Positions 16,278-24,387 of a stretch of 48,046 bases of DNA are shown piece by piece. The notes beneath the pieces are model-generated. The model made no database searches. It had not been told where the DNA came from and saw only the letters and a program-made list of their open reading frames with translations. A program made the position numbers and the translations under genes. This stretch comes from Methylomonas rosea (GTDB lineage Bacteria > Pseudomonadota > Gammaproteobacteria > Methylococcales > Methylomonadaceae), in NCBI RefSeq assembly GCF_024505055.1, contig NZ_JANIBL010000036.1, positions 1-48,046 on the forward strand. Direction: 5' to 3'. Position 1 is the first letter of the stretch; the number at the start of each line of letters is the position of its first letter.

Positions 16278-17341
16278 GCGTTTTCATCATTGCCGAGGCG
16301 GGGGTTAATCATAACGGTTGCTTGCAAACCGCGATGCAACTGGTCGAAGCCGCTGTGGCTGCGGGTGCCGATGCGGTGAAGTTCCAAACCTTCAAAGCCG
16401 AGAAACTGGTCACCCAGTCGGCAAGCAAGGCCGAGTACCAAAAACAAACCACGGGCGCGGCCGAGAGCCAGTTAGAGATGCTGCGCAAGCTTGAGTTGAA
16501 ATATGAGTTTCATTTCCAGTTGCGAGATTATTGCCGGCGCCAAGGCATTGAATTTCTGTCGACCGCGTTCGATATTGATAGCTTGGCGTTTTTGGTGAAC
16601 GAGCTTGGAATATCCAGATTGAAAATTCCGTCCGGCGAAATTACCAATGGCCCGTTTTTGCTCGCCCATGCCCAAACCGGCAAGGAGATTATTGTCTCTA
16701 CCGGCATGTCCACTTTGGGTGAAGTAGAAGCAGCGCTGGGGGTGTTGGCGTTTGGTTTTTTGGGTTGGGAACAACCGTCCTGGGAGGCTTTTCAACAGGC
16801 CTATAGTGCGGAGGCCGGTCAAGCCGTTTTAAAAGAAAAAGTCACTTTGCTGCATTGTACCAGCGAATACCCAACGCCTATGGCTGATGTGAATTTGCGG
16901 GCGGTGGACGTATTGCAACAGGCTTTTGGCTTGCCGGTTGGTTACTCCGATCACACTGAGGGGCTGGTGGTGCCGATTGCCGCTGTCGCGCGCGGTGCGG
17001 TATTGATCGAAAAGCATTTCACGTTGGATCGTCGTCAAAAAGGCCCTGATCATCAGGTTTCGTTGGAGCCGGACGAATTGAAACAAATGGTGCTGGATAT
17101 TCGCGCGGTCGAGCAAGCGTTAGGTCGGCCTAGCAAAATGCCGCAAGCCGTGGAGTTACAAAATCGCATTGTCGCTCGCAAAAGTCTGGTTGCAGCTGCT
17201 TCTATAACAGCCGGCGAAAAATTCAGTGCCGAAAATTTGACAAGCAAGCGGCCTGGAACCGGGTTGAGTCCGATGGAATATTGGCGATTGCTCGGCCACA
17301 CCAGCCACCAGGATTATCAGACGGATGATTTGATCGAATGA
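16274..17341 (+). CDS. legI: NeuB-family N,N'-diacetyllegionaminate synthase
   Basis: The enzyme condenses phosphoenolpyruvate with a six-carbon amino sugar to form the nine-carbon nonulosonic acid. The TIM-barrel part runs from FIIAEAGVNHNG through ADAVKFQTFKAE, LKIPSGEITNGPFLL, ISTGMSTLGEVE, LLHCTSEYPTPMADVN and GYSDHTEGL to IEKHFTLDRRQKGPDH. A C-terminal SAF (antifreeze-like) domain follows from about 295 (ARKSLVAAASITAGEKF, then TSKRPGTGLSP). At 355 residues it matches the family. It overlaps legG upstream and the acetyltransferase downstream by 4 bp each. Legionaminic rather than sialic acid is inferred from the legB and legC partners. Confidence 0.9.
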   Translation: MSVFIIAEAGVNHNGCLQTAMQLVEAAVAAGADAVKFQTFKAEKLVTQSASKAEYQKQTTGAAESQLEMLRKLELKYEFHFQLRDYCRRQGIEFLSTAFDIDSLAFLVNELGISRLKIPSGEITNGPFLLAHAQTGKEIIVSTGMSTLGEVEAALGVLAFGFLGWEQPSWEAFQQAYSAEAGQAVLKEKVTLLHCTSEYPTPMADVNLRAVDVLQQAFGLPVGYSDHTEGLVVPIAAVARGAVLIEKHFTLDRRQKGPDHQVSLEPDELKQMVLDIRAVEQALGRPSKMPQAVELQNRIVARKSLVAAASITAGEKFSAENLTSKRPGTGLSPMEYWRLLGHTSHQDYQTDDLIE

Positions 17342-17985
17342 GCAAGCCGGTTATTTTGCTAGGTAGCGGCGGTCATGCCCGTGTTCTGTTGGATATGTTG
17401 CGGCGTCTGGGTGTTGAGGTGCTGGGCGTCGTCGATCCTAATCGATTGGCGGGCAGCGAGTATTTGGGTGTGAACATCCTGGGCGACGATTCGGCGATAT
17501 GGGCTTATCCGGCGGATAGTGTTGAGTTAGTCAATGGTATCGGATCTTTGCCTAGGGACGCCGGTCTGCGCGCGGCTTTATTCGAGAAATGCCGTGCGCA
17601 GGGTTATCGTTTTCGCACGCTGATCGATCCGCACGCTTTTACGGCGACCGATGTAGTGTTGGCAGAAGGGGTGCAGCTGATGGCAGGCGTCATTATTCAG
17701 TCAGGCGCGGAAATTGCTGAGAATTGTATTGTTAACAGCGGGGCGATAGTGGAACACGATTGCCGGATTGGTTGTGATGTGCACATAGCACCAGGTGCGG
17801 TGTTGAGCGGTGGGGTGGAATTGGGCGATAAAGTGCATATCGGCACCGGTGCGACCATTATTCAAGGCATACGTATCGGTTCCGGTAGTGTAATTGGCGC
17901 AGGCAGTGTGGTGACTCGAGATGTAGGATGCAGCAGGATCGTCTATCCGGCCCGTTCACTTGTACAGGATTTGCAACAGGATTAA
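17338..17985 (+). CDS. NeuD/PglD-type sugar N/O-acetyltransferase with left-handed beta-helix
   Basis: This 215-residue protein has an N-terminal Rossmann-like piece (ILLGSGGHARVLLDMLRRL) and a hexapeptide-repeat beta-helix over about residues 105-205 (IIQSGAEIAENCIVNSGA, then VHIAPGAVLSGGVELGD). EHDCRIG contains the histidine expected at the active site in this family. It would transfer acetyl from acetyl-CoA. In this operon it is the obvious candidate for acetylating the 4-amino group made by LegC (the LegH/PglD-like step). O-acetylation of the finished nonulosonate, as in NeuD, is the alternative. It overlaps legI by 4 bp and is 3 bp from the next gene. Confidence 0.85.
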   Translation: MSKPVILLGSGGHARVLLDMLRRLGVEVLGVVDPNRLAGSEYLGVNILGDDSAIWAYPADSVELVNGIGSLPRDAGLRAALFEKCRAQGYRFRTLIDPHAFTATDVVLAEGVQLMAGVIIQSGAEIAENCIVNSGAIVEHDCRIGCDVHIAPGAVLSGGVELGDKVHIGTGATIIQGIRIGSGSVIGAGSVVTRDVGCSRIVYPARSLVQDLQQD

Positions 17986-17988
17986 CAG

Positions 17989-19041
17989 ATGAGACAGCAT
18001 TGGCAACAGGTATTGATTCGACCGGAAGCGACATTGCGGGCAACTATCGAGGTGATTGATCGCGCGGCGTTACAGATTGCCTTGGTGGTGGACGAACAAG
18101 AGCGGTTGCTGGGAGCTGTCACGGATGGTGATATCCGCCGAGCCTTGATTCGGGGATTATCCCTAGAGCATCCTGTTGGCGAGGTAATGAATAAGCGCCC
18201 GAAAGTTGCCGCCTTGCAGGATAGCAAAACCCAGTTGATTGCGATGATGGAAGGCCATCATCTCTATCAATTGCCTGTGGTGGACGATCAGGGCCGGGTG
18301 GTGCGACTGGAATCGTTGCAAGCACTCTACAAGCAGCCGACGTTTCCGAATCCGGTGTTTTTAATGGCGGGAGGATTCGGTACCCGTTTACGACCTTATA
18401 CCGACGATTGCCCCAAGCCGCTTTTGGAAATTGGCGGTAAGCCGATTCTGGAAACCATTATCGAAAATTTCGTCAAGTCAGGTTTTCGGCAGTTTTACAT
18501 CGCCGTGCATTATCGGGCGCAGCAGATAAAAGACTATTTCGGTGATGGTGGGCGTTGGGGAATCAAAATCGATTATATCGACGAGACGGAACCAATGGGT
18601 ACGGCCGGCGCGATTGGCTTGATGCCGGACAATCTGCCCGACGTGCCGCTGATCGTGATGAACGGCGATATTCTGACCCAGGTCGATTTTTCCAGATTGC
18701 TGGCCTACCACAACGAACAACAAGCCATAGCGACGCTATGCGTGCGGCAGTACGAGTACCAAATTCCTTACGGCGTGGTTACTTTGGAGCAGCAACGTGT
18801 CATCGGTATCGAGGAAAAGCCGTTGCAAAGTTGTTTGGCCAACGCGGGAATTTATGTGCTGGATCACAGTTTGATCAACAGTATCGCGGCCGAGAAAAAG
18901 TTGGATATGCCGACTTTATTGAACCAGCAAGTGGCTCGAGGCGAGACAGTATCTATGTTTCCGGTCAATGACTACTGGCTGGACATTGGCCGCGAAGCCG
19001 ATTTTTTAAGAGCACAGGGCGAGTTCGCCCAATATTTCTGA
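17989..19041 (+). CDS. ptmE: CBS-domain nucleotidyltransferase, PtmE-like glucosamine-1-phosphate guanylyltransferase
   Basis: Two CBS modules occupy about residues 8-115 (ALVVDEQERLLGAVTDGDIR, then YQLPVVDDQGRVV). A nucleotidyltransferase domain starts at 123 with FLMAGGFGTRLRPYTDDCPK and continues with ETEPMGTAGAIGLMP and VMNGDILTQVDF. This CBS-plus-NTP-transferase layout is that of Campylobacter PtmE, which supplies the GDP-glucosamine used by the GDP-linked legionaminic pathway. That suggests LegB and LegC here act on GDP-sugars. The glutaminase-type partners PtmF and PtmA and the mutase PgmL are not in the window. It is the last gene of the operon; the flagellin promoter lies immediately downstream. 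Confidence 0.82.
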   Translation: MRQHWQQVLIRPEATLRATIEVIDRAALQIALVVDEQERLLGAVTDGDIRRALIRGLSLEHPVGEVMNKRPKVAALQDSKTQLIAMMEGHHLYQLPVVDDQGRVVRLESLQALYKQPTFPNPVFLMAGGFGTRLRPYTDDCPKPLLEIGGKPILETIIENFVKSGFRQFYIAVHYRAQQIKDYFGDGGRWGIKIDYIDETEPMGTAGAIGLMPDNLPDVPLIVMNGDILTQVDFSRLLAYHNEQQAIATLCVRQYEYQIPYGVVTLEQQRVIGIEEKPLQSCLANAGIYVLDHSLINSIAAEKKLDMPTLLNQQVARGETVSMFPVNDYWLDIGREADFLRAQGEFAQYF

Positions 19042-19051
19042 ATTAGAGGGT

Positions 19052-19078
19052 TAAAGTTCTCCAAACCCGGGCCGATAC
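19052..19078 (+). promoter_or_regulatory. Sigma-28 (FliA) promoter of flagellin 1
   Basis: TAAAGTTC (19052-19059), an 11-bp spacer and GCCGATAC (19071-19078) match the sigma-28 consensus TAAAGTTT-N11-GCCGATAA at seven of eight positions in each box. It lies about 90 bp before the flagellin start and just after the ptmE stop. Class 3 flagellar control of flagellin 1 follows from this. Confidence 0.9.
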
Positions 19079-19168
19079 ATCATTCGAGTTTGAAACAAAT
19101 CTTTTTAATTCAACACAACACAAAATTTTCGAAGCGCTGAACGTTCTCGAAATTTGGAGGGTAGCATC

Positions 19169-20020
19169 ATGGCAATGGTAATCAGTACAAACGTCAATTC
19201 GTTGAACAGTCAACGTTTTTTAAATAAAACCAACGATTCGCTAGCGACCTCAATGGAGCGCTTGTCATCTGGTTTGAGAATTAACTCTGCACGGGACGAC
19301 GCGGCCGGTCTGGCAATCAGCGATAAAATGACATCTCAAATCCGTGGTATGACCGTAGCGGTCAGAAACGCCAACGACGGTATTTCGATGGCGCAAACAG
19401 CTGAGTCCGGAATGGGCGCCGTTACCGAAACTCTACAACGGATGCGTGACCTTGCCGTCCAAGCTGCCAATAGGGCCGCAGTAAGTGGTTCAGACCGTGA
19501 TAAGCTGCAAACTGAATTTAAGCAGCTCGGTCTTGAGATTAAAAGGATTATTCAGAACACCGAATTCAACGGTAAGAAAATTCTGAACGGTTCGTTGGCG
19601 GGTGCCAACTTCCAAGTGGGTGCTAATACTACGACCGACAACCAAGTATCTGTTACTGTTTCTAATTTGGAAAAAGTTAATAGCCTTAGTGCCTTGTTTG
19701 GGGCTGCTGGTTACTCAATCGGATCGGGTGCGGCTTCTGCTAAAGTCAGGTCAGCAATATCAGCTATTGATAGTGCCATTAAAAAGATCGATACTTTCAG
19801 GTCAACCTTGGGTGCGATTCAAAACCGGTTTATGACTACTGTTGCTAATTTGCAGTCTTCCATAGAAAATCAAAGCGCTGCTAGATCCCGGATCCTGGAT
19901 ACCGATTTTGCAACTGAGACATCCAATTTGAGTAAAACGCAAATTTTGCAACAAGCTGGTACAGCGATGTTGGCGCAGGCTAATCAGTCCGGTCAGTCCG
20001 TGTTGAGTTTGCTAAGGTAG
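19169..20020 (+). CDS. fliC: Flagellin (copy 1)
   Basis: This 283-residue structural subunit of the flagellar filament has the conserved N-terminal D0/D1 pattern (VISTNVNSLNSQRFLNKTN, MERLSSGLRINSARDDAAG) and the C-terminal partner helix (SRILDTDFATETSNLSKTQI, then LSLLR). The middle is short, with no large D2/D3 insertion, but rich in Ser, Thr and Asn. I placed the start at ATG 19169, preceded by GGAGGG at 19156-19161; an in-frame TTG at 19154 is less likely. A strong sigma-28 promoter sits at 19052. The legionaminic operon upstream and a Maf-type transferase downstream suggest the protein is O-glycosylated; this is inferred. A second, similar flagellin lies at 23427. Confidence 0.96.
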   Translation: MAMVISTNVNSLNSQRFLNKTNDSLATSMERLSSGLRINSARDDAAGLAISDKMTSQIRGMTVAVRNANDGISMAQTAESGMGAVTETLQRMRDLAVQAANRAAVSGSDRDKLQTEFKQLGLEIKRIIQNTEFNGKKILNGSLAGANFQVGANTTTDNQVSVTVSNLEKVNSLSALFGAAGYSIGSGAASAKVRSAISAIDSAIKKIDTFRSTLGAIQNRFMTTVANLQSSIENQSAARSRILDTDFATETSNLSKTQILQQAGTAMLAQANQSGQSVLSLLR

Positions 20021-20028
20021 TTTTGATA

Positions 20029-20060
20029 GGGAGGTTGCGGATCGTAACCTCCCATTTAAT
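20029..20060 (+). terminator. Stem-loop after flagellin 1
   Basis: GGGAGGTT (20029-20036) pairs perfectly with AACCTCCC (20046-20053) around a 9-nt loop, 9 bp after the flagellin stop. Only a weak T-rich tail follows, so it may attenuate or stabilise the flagellin mRNA rather than fully stop transcription before flaG. Confidence 0.65.
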
Positions 20061-20083
20061 ACGAAAAGCATAAGGTGAATGTC

Positions 20084-20521
20084 ATGAACAGTGAGATTTC
20101 AAATGTGTTAAAGCTATCTCCCGTGACTGTTGCTAAAGCCGATAAGCAAACGGATGAAAAATCATTTGCGGGTGCCAAGGCCGACGCTGAAAAGCGTAGC
20201 CTTGGTGTTTCCGCTTTGCAAAGTGATTCGACTGTGTCCTCTTCAGTTTCGAACCAAGAGCAGGACAAACAGAATGAAGCCAAGCCTTCTTTCGATTCGG
20301 TGAAAAAAGCTGCGGATAAAGGAAATTCGCTGCTTCAATCAGTTAACCGCAATCTCCAATTCAAAGTAGACGATTCAACTAAAGAACTAGTGGTGAAAGT
20401 TGTCGATAGTGAAACAGGCGATGTTGTGCGGCAAATTCCCTCCGAAGAAATGCTGGCGTTTATCAGAAGAATGCAGGAGTTGGATGGTCAACAAGGCTCT
20501 ATGATTCAGGATCGTGCTTAG
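20084..20521 (+). CDS. flaG: FlaG family protein
   Basis: This 145-residue protein has the FlaG pattern: a variable, charged and Ser/Lys-rich N-terminal half, then a compact conserved C-terminal domain from about residue 85 (VNRNLQFKVDDSTKELVVKV, followed by TGDVVRQIPSEEML). FlaG proteins influence filament length in other bacteria; the mechanism is unclear. I chose ATG at 20084, with AAGGTG 8 bp before it, over the in-frame GTG at 20075. It sits between flagellin and fliD, its usual position. Confidence 0.9.
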   Translation: MNSEISNVLKLSPVTVAKADKQTDEKSFAGAKADAEKRSLGVSALQSDSTVSSSVSNQEQDKQNEAKPSFDSVKKAADKGNSLLQSVNRNLQFKVDDSTKELVVKVVDSETGDVVRQIPSEEMLAFIRRMQELDGQQGSMIQDRA

Positions 20522-20548
20522 TAAGTTAGTCGGATTAGGAGAGGTGTC

Positions 20549-21946
20549 ATGAGCATAGTGTCGTCAACGGGTATTGGTAGCGGTATCGATATTAACTCCC
20601 TAGTAACTCAATTAGTGTCGGCTGACGGGCAGCCGGCGCTAAACGCTATTCAACGACAAGAAGACTCGGTAAATACTAGGCTGAGCGGGATCGGTAGCTT
20701 GAAAAGCGCGTTGTCGGATTTTCAGACTGCGGTAAACAAACTCAAAGATGGAAATCTATTCAAAACGCATAAAGCTGCGTCTGCCGACGAGTCAATCTTA
20801 AAAGTTGCCGCTGGCGCGGGATCCGTGGCCGGCTCTTATGCCCTGGAAGTTACCCAGTTGGCAAAGGCGCAAAAATCTATTTCGGCGGAGTTTGCCAGCT
20901 CGGCTGCCACCGTTGGCACGGGATCTTTGACTATTGCTACCACAGCGGGTGTCTCGTTCAACGTGACGGTTGGTTCCGGTAATAATACGTTGACAGGCAT
21001 AAGAGATGCCATCAACAACGCTTCCGGTAATACCTCCGTTACCGCGAGTATCGTTAACGTCGACAACTCTACCGGCACAGGTACAATTTCCAAGTTGGTC
21101 CTCACAGCCAAAAACTCCGGACTTGCAAACGCATTTACCGTGACGGGTAGCGACGACGATGGAAACAACACCGATACCACCGGATTGTCACAGGTTTTCT
21201 CCTCCAATTTGAGCGCTCAGGCGACCGCAGCAGACGCTATTATTAAAGTCGATGGTCAGACCGCAACGCGTAGCACCAATTCGATAACCGACGTAGTACA
21301 AGGTCTGACTTTAGACTTGAAATCCGCTCAAGTGGGTACCAAGGTGAACGTTGATGTCAGCTTGGATAATGAAGCTATCAATAAAACTCTGACAAGTTTC
21401 GTAACCGCATACAACAAGCTACACACGACTGCCAAAGATTTGGGTAAATACGGTGGCGGTTCCAGCGGTAGCAGTTCCGGAAACGGCGCGCTAATCGGCG
21501 ACGCCACACTGCGTTATGTGAACTCACAGATCAGACAAGATTCGACAAATCCGGTTTCGTCCTCGACCGGGAATTACAATTCATTAGCCATGATAGGCGT
21601 GAAGATAGATAAAGATGGTGTGATGTCATTGGATAGCACGCAGCTTAACACTGCATTGAGCGCCAGTTTACAGTCGGTCAGCGATGTGTTTTCGTCGTCT
21701 GACGGTGTGGCGACTCGGCTTTACTCAAAATTGGATAATTTGTTGCAATCGGGTGGGCCTTTGGATAGTCAGCAAACATCGCTGAAAAAACAACTGTCTA
21801 CCTTGGGAGATCGCAGAGCCGATGTGCAGATTAGATTAGATAATCTACAAAAAACATTGCAAAAACAATTTACAGCGATGGACGTTACAGTCGGCAAATT
21901 TAAATCAACCGGTTCTTTTTTAAGTAACTGGATCAACAATTTGTAA
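20549..21946 (+). CDS. fliD: Flagellar filament cap protein FliD (HAP2)
   Basis: This 465-residue protein caps the growing filament and helps exported flagellin fold. The N-terminal FliD_N domain starts SSTGIGSGIDINSLVTQLVS, and YALEVTQLAKAQ follows near residue 95. The FliD_C domain ends with a coiled region (LKKQLSTLGDRRADVQIRL) and FTAMDVTVGKFKSTGSFL. TAGGAGAGG precedes ATG at 20549. It is followed by fliS after 17 bp, the usual fliD-fliS-fliT order. Confidence 0.95.
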   Translation: MSIVSSTGIGSGIDINSLVTQLVSADGQPALNAIQRQEDSVNTRLSGIGSLKSALSDFQTAVNKLKDGNLFKTHKAASADESILKVAAGAGSVAGSYALEVTQLAKAQKSISAEFASSAATVGTGSLTIATTAGVSFNVTVGSGNNTLTGIRDAINNASGNTSVTASIVNVDNSTGTGTISKLVLTAKNSGLANAFTVTGSDDDGNNTDTTGLSQVFSSNLSAQATAADAIIKVDGQTATRSTNSITDVVQGLTLDLKSAQVGTKVNVDVSLDNEAINKTLTSFVTAYNKLHTTAKDLGKYGGGSSGSSSGNGALIGDATLRYVNSQIRQDSTNPVSSSTGNYNSLAMIGVKIDKDGVMSLDSTQLNTALSASLQSVSDVFSSSDGVATRLYSKLDNLLQSGGPLDSQQTSLKKQLSTLGDRRADVQIRLDNLQKTLQKQFTAMDVTVGKFKSTGSFLSNWINNL

Positions 21947-21963
21947 TATAGAGGTTTTTTCCC

Positions 21964-22349
21964 ATGTACGTTGATGCTCATAGAAAAGGCGCTAGACAAT
22001 ATGCTGAGGTTCATACCTCCAGCAATTTTGGCGAGGAATCTCCCCATCGATTGATACAAATGTTGATGGAAGGATTTTTGGCTCGAATCAATTCAGCTAA
22101 AGGAGCCATTACTCATGGCGATATGGAAGCCAAAAGTATCTATATATCAAAGGCAATCGGCATAGTCGGTGGCTTAAATGAGGTGCTTGACTTAGAGCAG
22201 GGTGGTGAAATTGCTGCCAATCTTCGCCAATTGTACGATTACATCAATTTTAGGTTGCTACAGGCGAGTAGTGAAAACAGCGAAGACATATTGAATGAGG
22301 TAACTGTGTTGATGAAAGAGGTTAAAGAAGCTTGGGATGCGATTGCCTA
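21964..22349 (+). CDS. fliS: Flagellin export chaperone FliS
   Basis: This small helical cytosolic chaperone binds the flagellin C-terminus and prevents premature polymerisation. Family landmarks are the N-terminal tyrosine-containing stretch (ARQYAEVHTSS), PHRLIQMLMEGFLARI and the C-terminal LYDYINFRLLQAS. The 128-residue length is normal. The stop TAA occupies 22348-22350, so the last base overlaps the fliT start (TAATG). GAGG at 21951-21954 is a plausible ribosome-binding site. Confidence 0.94.
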
Positions 22350-22682
22350 ATGTCTGTCGATGTCCCGGACCCTGATTTTTTGGAGTGGCAACAGCAGTTG
22401 CAAGGTTTTGCCGATAATATTCAAGATTGCATAGTAAAGGCGGAATGGGAGCGTCTAGCTGATATTTTAGAGGTCAGGCAAGCTTATTTAGAACAGTTTT
22501 TTGCGAGCACTGCGGCCTTTTCCGAGCAAAAAAAACGTCTTTTAAAGCAATTAGCTCAGTCCCTGCTTGAGCAAGATGCTGTTTTTATTTCTTATATCGA
22601 AGAGCAAAAAATGCGCTCGGTTTCTCAGCAATCGGCATTGGATCGTGGTCGGAAGGCCATGCAGGCTTATAACAGTTATTAA
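22350..22682 (+). CDS. fliT: FliT-like flagellar chaperone
   Basis: This is a 110-residue, predominantly helical, charged protein directly after fliS, sharing one base with its stop. FliT proteins are sequence-variable, and in enteric bacteria they chaperone FliD and modulate FlhDC. No single signature confirms it; the assignment rests on size, helical character, acidic/basic pattern and position after fliD and fliS. ATG at 22350 is preferred over the in-frame upstream TTG at 22332. Confidence 0.7.
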   Translation: MSVDVPDPDFLEWQQQLQGFADNIQDCIVKAEWERLADILEVRQAYLEQFFASTAAFSEQKKRLLKQLAQSLLEQDAVFISYIEEQKMRSVSQQSALDRGRKAMQAYNSY

Positions 22683-23252
22683 GTCGGCTAGCTCAGACCT
22701 ATCCTCGTATTTTTCCAGATCATCCCGAAAACACGCTGTTCAGCGTATCGATATACCCCTTAATTTCACCTGATTAGTAATTCTACAAAAAAAGTCCGTC
22801 ATGGCCGCTAGGGTACCCAATGGGCACAAGAGTGGCATCCAGTGCTATGGATGGCAAGCTTTGAGCTTATCCTTGCAGTTATTCATTCCCCTTGCCCCAG
22901 AGGGTATGCCGAAATGACGATTTTGCGGATGTGCGACGCATTCGGCTGAAGTAGCTTGCTAATCAGATAATTTCATTGATCGTTGTCCTAGCGGCAACGA
23001 AATGCCGCTTCCATTTCTCTTCCACATTTATGGCCGGCAATTGTTTGTCGGATTCTAGCTCACAATTTTCCTCGGTATTTTTGTAAGCCTTTCATCCATT
23101 AATTATCGATTTTCAAATTACGCGAAAATTTTCCATATTATTGATTTTAATTTTGTTTTTACGCTTTGTTGTGAGGTATTTGACATGTGGCTTTTCTAGG
23201 TAATGGTTTTCGGAGGGGGAGTCAAAAAAATGTCGTTCTAATTGCCTAAAGG

Positions 23253-23283
23253 CTGATTAAGCGGCAAAACGGGCTTTAATCAG
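23253..23283. promoter_or_regulatory. Inverted repeat upstream of flagellin 2
   Basis: CTGATTAA (23253-23260) is the exact reverse complement of TTAATCAG (23276-23283), with an extra GC/GC pairing inside. It lies about 145 bp before the flagellin 2 start, in AT-rich DNA. It may be an operator or an mRNA structure; no T-run follows, so it is not a typical terminator. Confidence 0.4.
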
Positions 23284-23325
23284 GTGTGTTTGATGATATT
23301 AAGAGAGCTGTTATTTTGTTAATTG

Positions 23326-23353
23326 TTGAATTTAAAAGGGATTTTTATATATT
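23326..23353 (+). promoter_or_regulatory. Weak sigma-70-like promoter for flagellin 2
   Basis: TTGAAT (23326-23331), a 16-bp spacer and TATATT (23348-23353) lie about 75 bp before the flagellin 2 start. The region is AT-rich, so such a match could be chance. Confidence 0.3.
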
Positions 23354-23426
23354 GGCATGAAAAGTGATTGATGTTTAGTGGCGGCAATAATGCCTATTCC
23401 ATTTAGTATCAACCGGGAGAACGATC

Positions 23427-24281
23427 ATGCCATCATCAATGGTCATCAATACAAATATCGCGTCATTGAATAGTCAGAAGTTTCTGACGCGGACTAACGA
23501 TAGTCTGCAAATGTCTATGGAGCGTTTATCATCAGGTCTAAGAGTCAATAGTGCTAAAGACGATGCCGCCGGTTTGGCGATTGCCGACCGGATGACATCG
23601 CAAATTCGCGGTATGACTGTTGCCATGCGCAATGCCAACGACGGTATCTCCATGGCGCAAACTGCGGAAGCCGGGATGGGTACAATCACTGAGACTTTGC
23701 AGAGGATGCGGGACTTGGCGGTCCAGGCGGCCAATAGAGCGGCTGTTAGTGGTGAAGACAGGCAAAAGCTTCATACCGAATTTAAGCAATTGGGTGCAGA
23801 AGTTAAAAGGATTATTCAGAATACCGAATTCAACGGCAAAAAAATTCTAAACGGTTCTTTAAAGAATGCGAACTTTCAGATTGGAGCTAACACGGCGGCA
23901 GACAATCAGATATCTGTTACGGTATCCGATTTGATAGCTGTGACAAGTTTAAGCGCGCTTTTTGGTAACAAGCATTCAATTGGATCAGCTGCTACCTCTG
24001 GAAATGTGCGCTCAGCAATCAATGCTATTGATACCGCAATCAGAAGAATAGATACATTTCGTTCGAATTTAGGTGCAATTCAGAATCGGTTTTCCACCAC
24101 TATATCGAATCTACAGTCTTCCATTGAAAATCAAAGTTCAGCTCGTTCGCGGATTATGGATGCCGATTTCGCTGCCGAAACAGCAAATTTAAGCCGCAGT
24201 CAGATTCTGCAACAGGCGGGTACGGCGATGTTGGCTCAGGCGAATCAAGTAACCCAAGGCGTATTGCAATTATTGAAATAG
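23427..24281 (+). CDS. Flagellin (copy 2)
   Basis: This 284-residue flagellin is closely similar to copy 1 along its whole length: VINTNIASLNSQKFLTRTN, MERLSSGLRVNSAKDDAAG, NTEFNGKKILNGSL and SRIMDADFAAETANLSRSQI. The central part differs most and is again short. ATG at 23427 follows GGGAG in the GGGAGAACGATC leader. Unlike copy 1 it has a long non-coding leader and no good sigma-28 promoter, suggesting separate timing or level of expression. The Maf-type transferase gene follows after about 105 bp. Confidence 0.95.
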   Translation: MPSSMVINTNIASLNSQKFLTRTNDSLQMSMERLSSGLRVNSAKDDAAGLAIADRMTSQIRGMTVAMRNANDGISMAQTAEAGMGTITETLQRMRDLAVQAANRAAVSGEDRQKLHTEFKQLGAEVKRIIQNTEFNGKKILNGSLKNANFQIGANTAADNQISVTVSDLIAVTSLSALFGNKHSIGSAATSGNVRSAINAIDTAIRRIDTFRSNLGAIQNRFSTTISNLQSSIENQSSARSRIMDADFAAETANLSRSQILQQAGTAMLAQANQVTQGVLQLLK

Positions 24282-24387
24282 AAGTAACCGCAGTATTTAG
24301 CCTGAATAGTCGGTGCATTTGAATATAGGAATGCTAAGCTGATACGTAGCTAGTGAGATTCCGTAAACTTTAATCAAGAAGTAGCAA

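Larger units (their letters stand above)
22683..23426. other. 744-bp non-coding gap upstream of flagellin 2
   Basis: No convincing gene, tRNA or rRNA is seen. The second half, roughly 23080-23400, is AT-rich. Two structures stand out: a hairpin at 22990-23009 (AGCGGCA / TGCCGCT, 6-nt loop) and a longer inverted repeat at 23253-23283. No copy of the strong sigma-28 promoter seen before flagellin 1 is present. A weak sigma-70-like pair and a degenerate sigma-54-like element (TGGCATG near 23353) occur near the flagellin start. Confidence 0.7.

Noticed and set aside
23353..23370. Sigma-54 promoter for flagellin 2
   Set aside because: TGGCATG is followed by GA where the nearly invariant GC is needed at -12.
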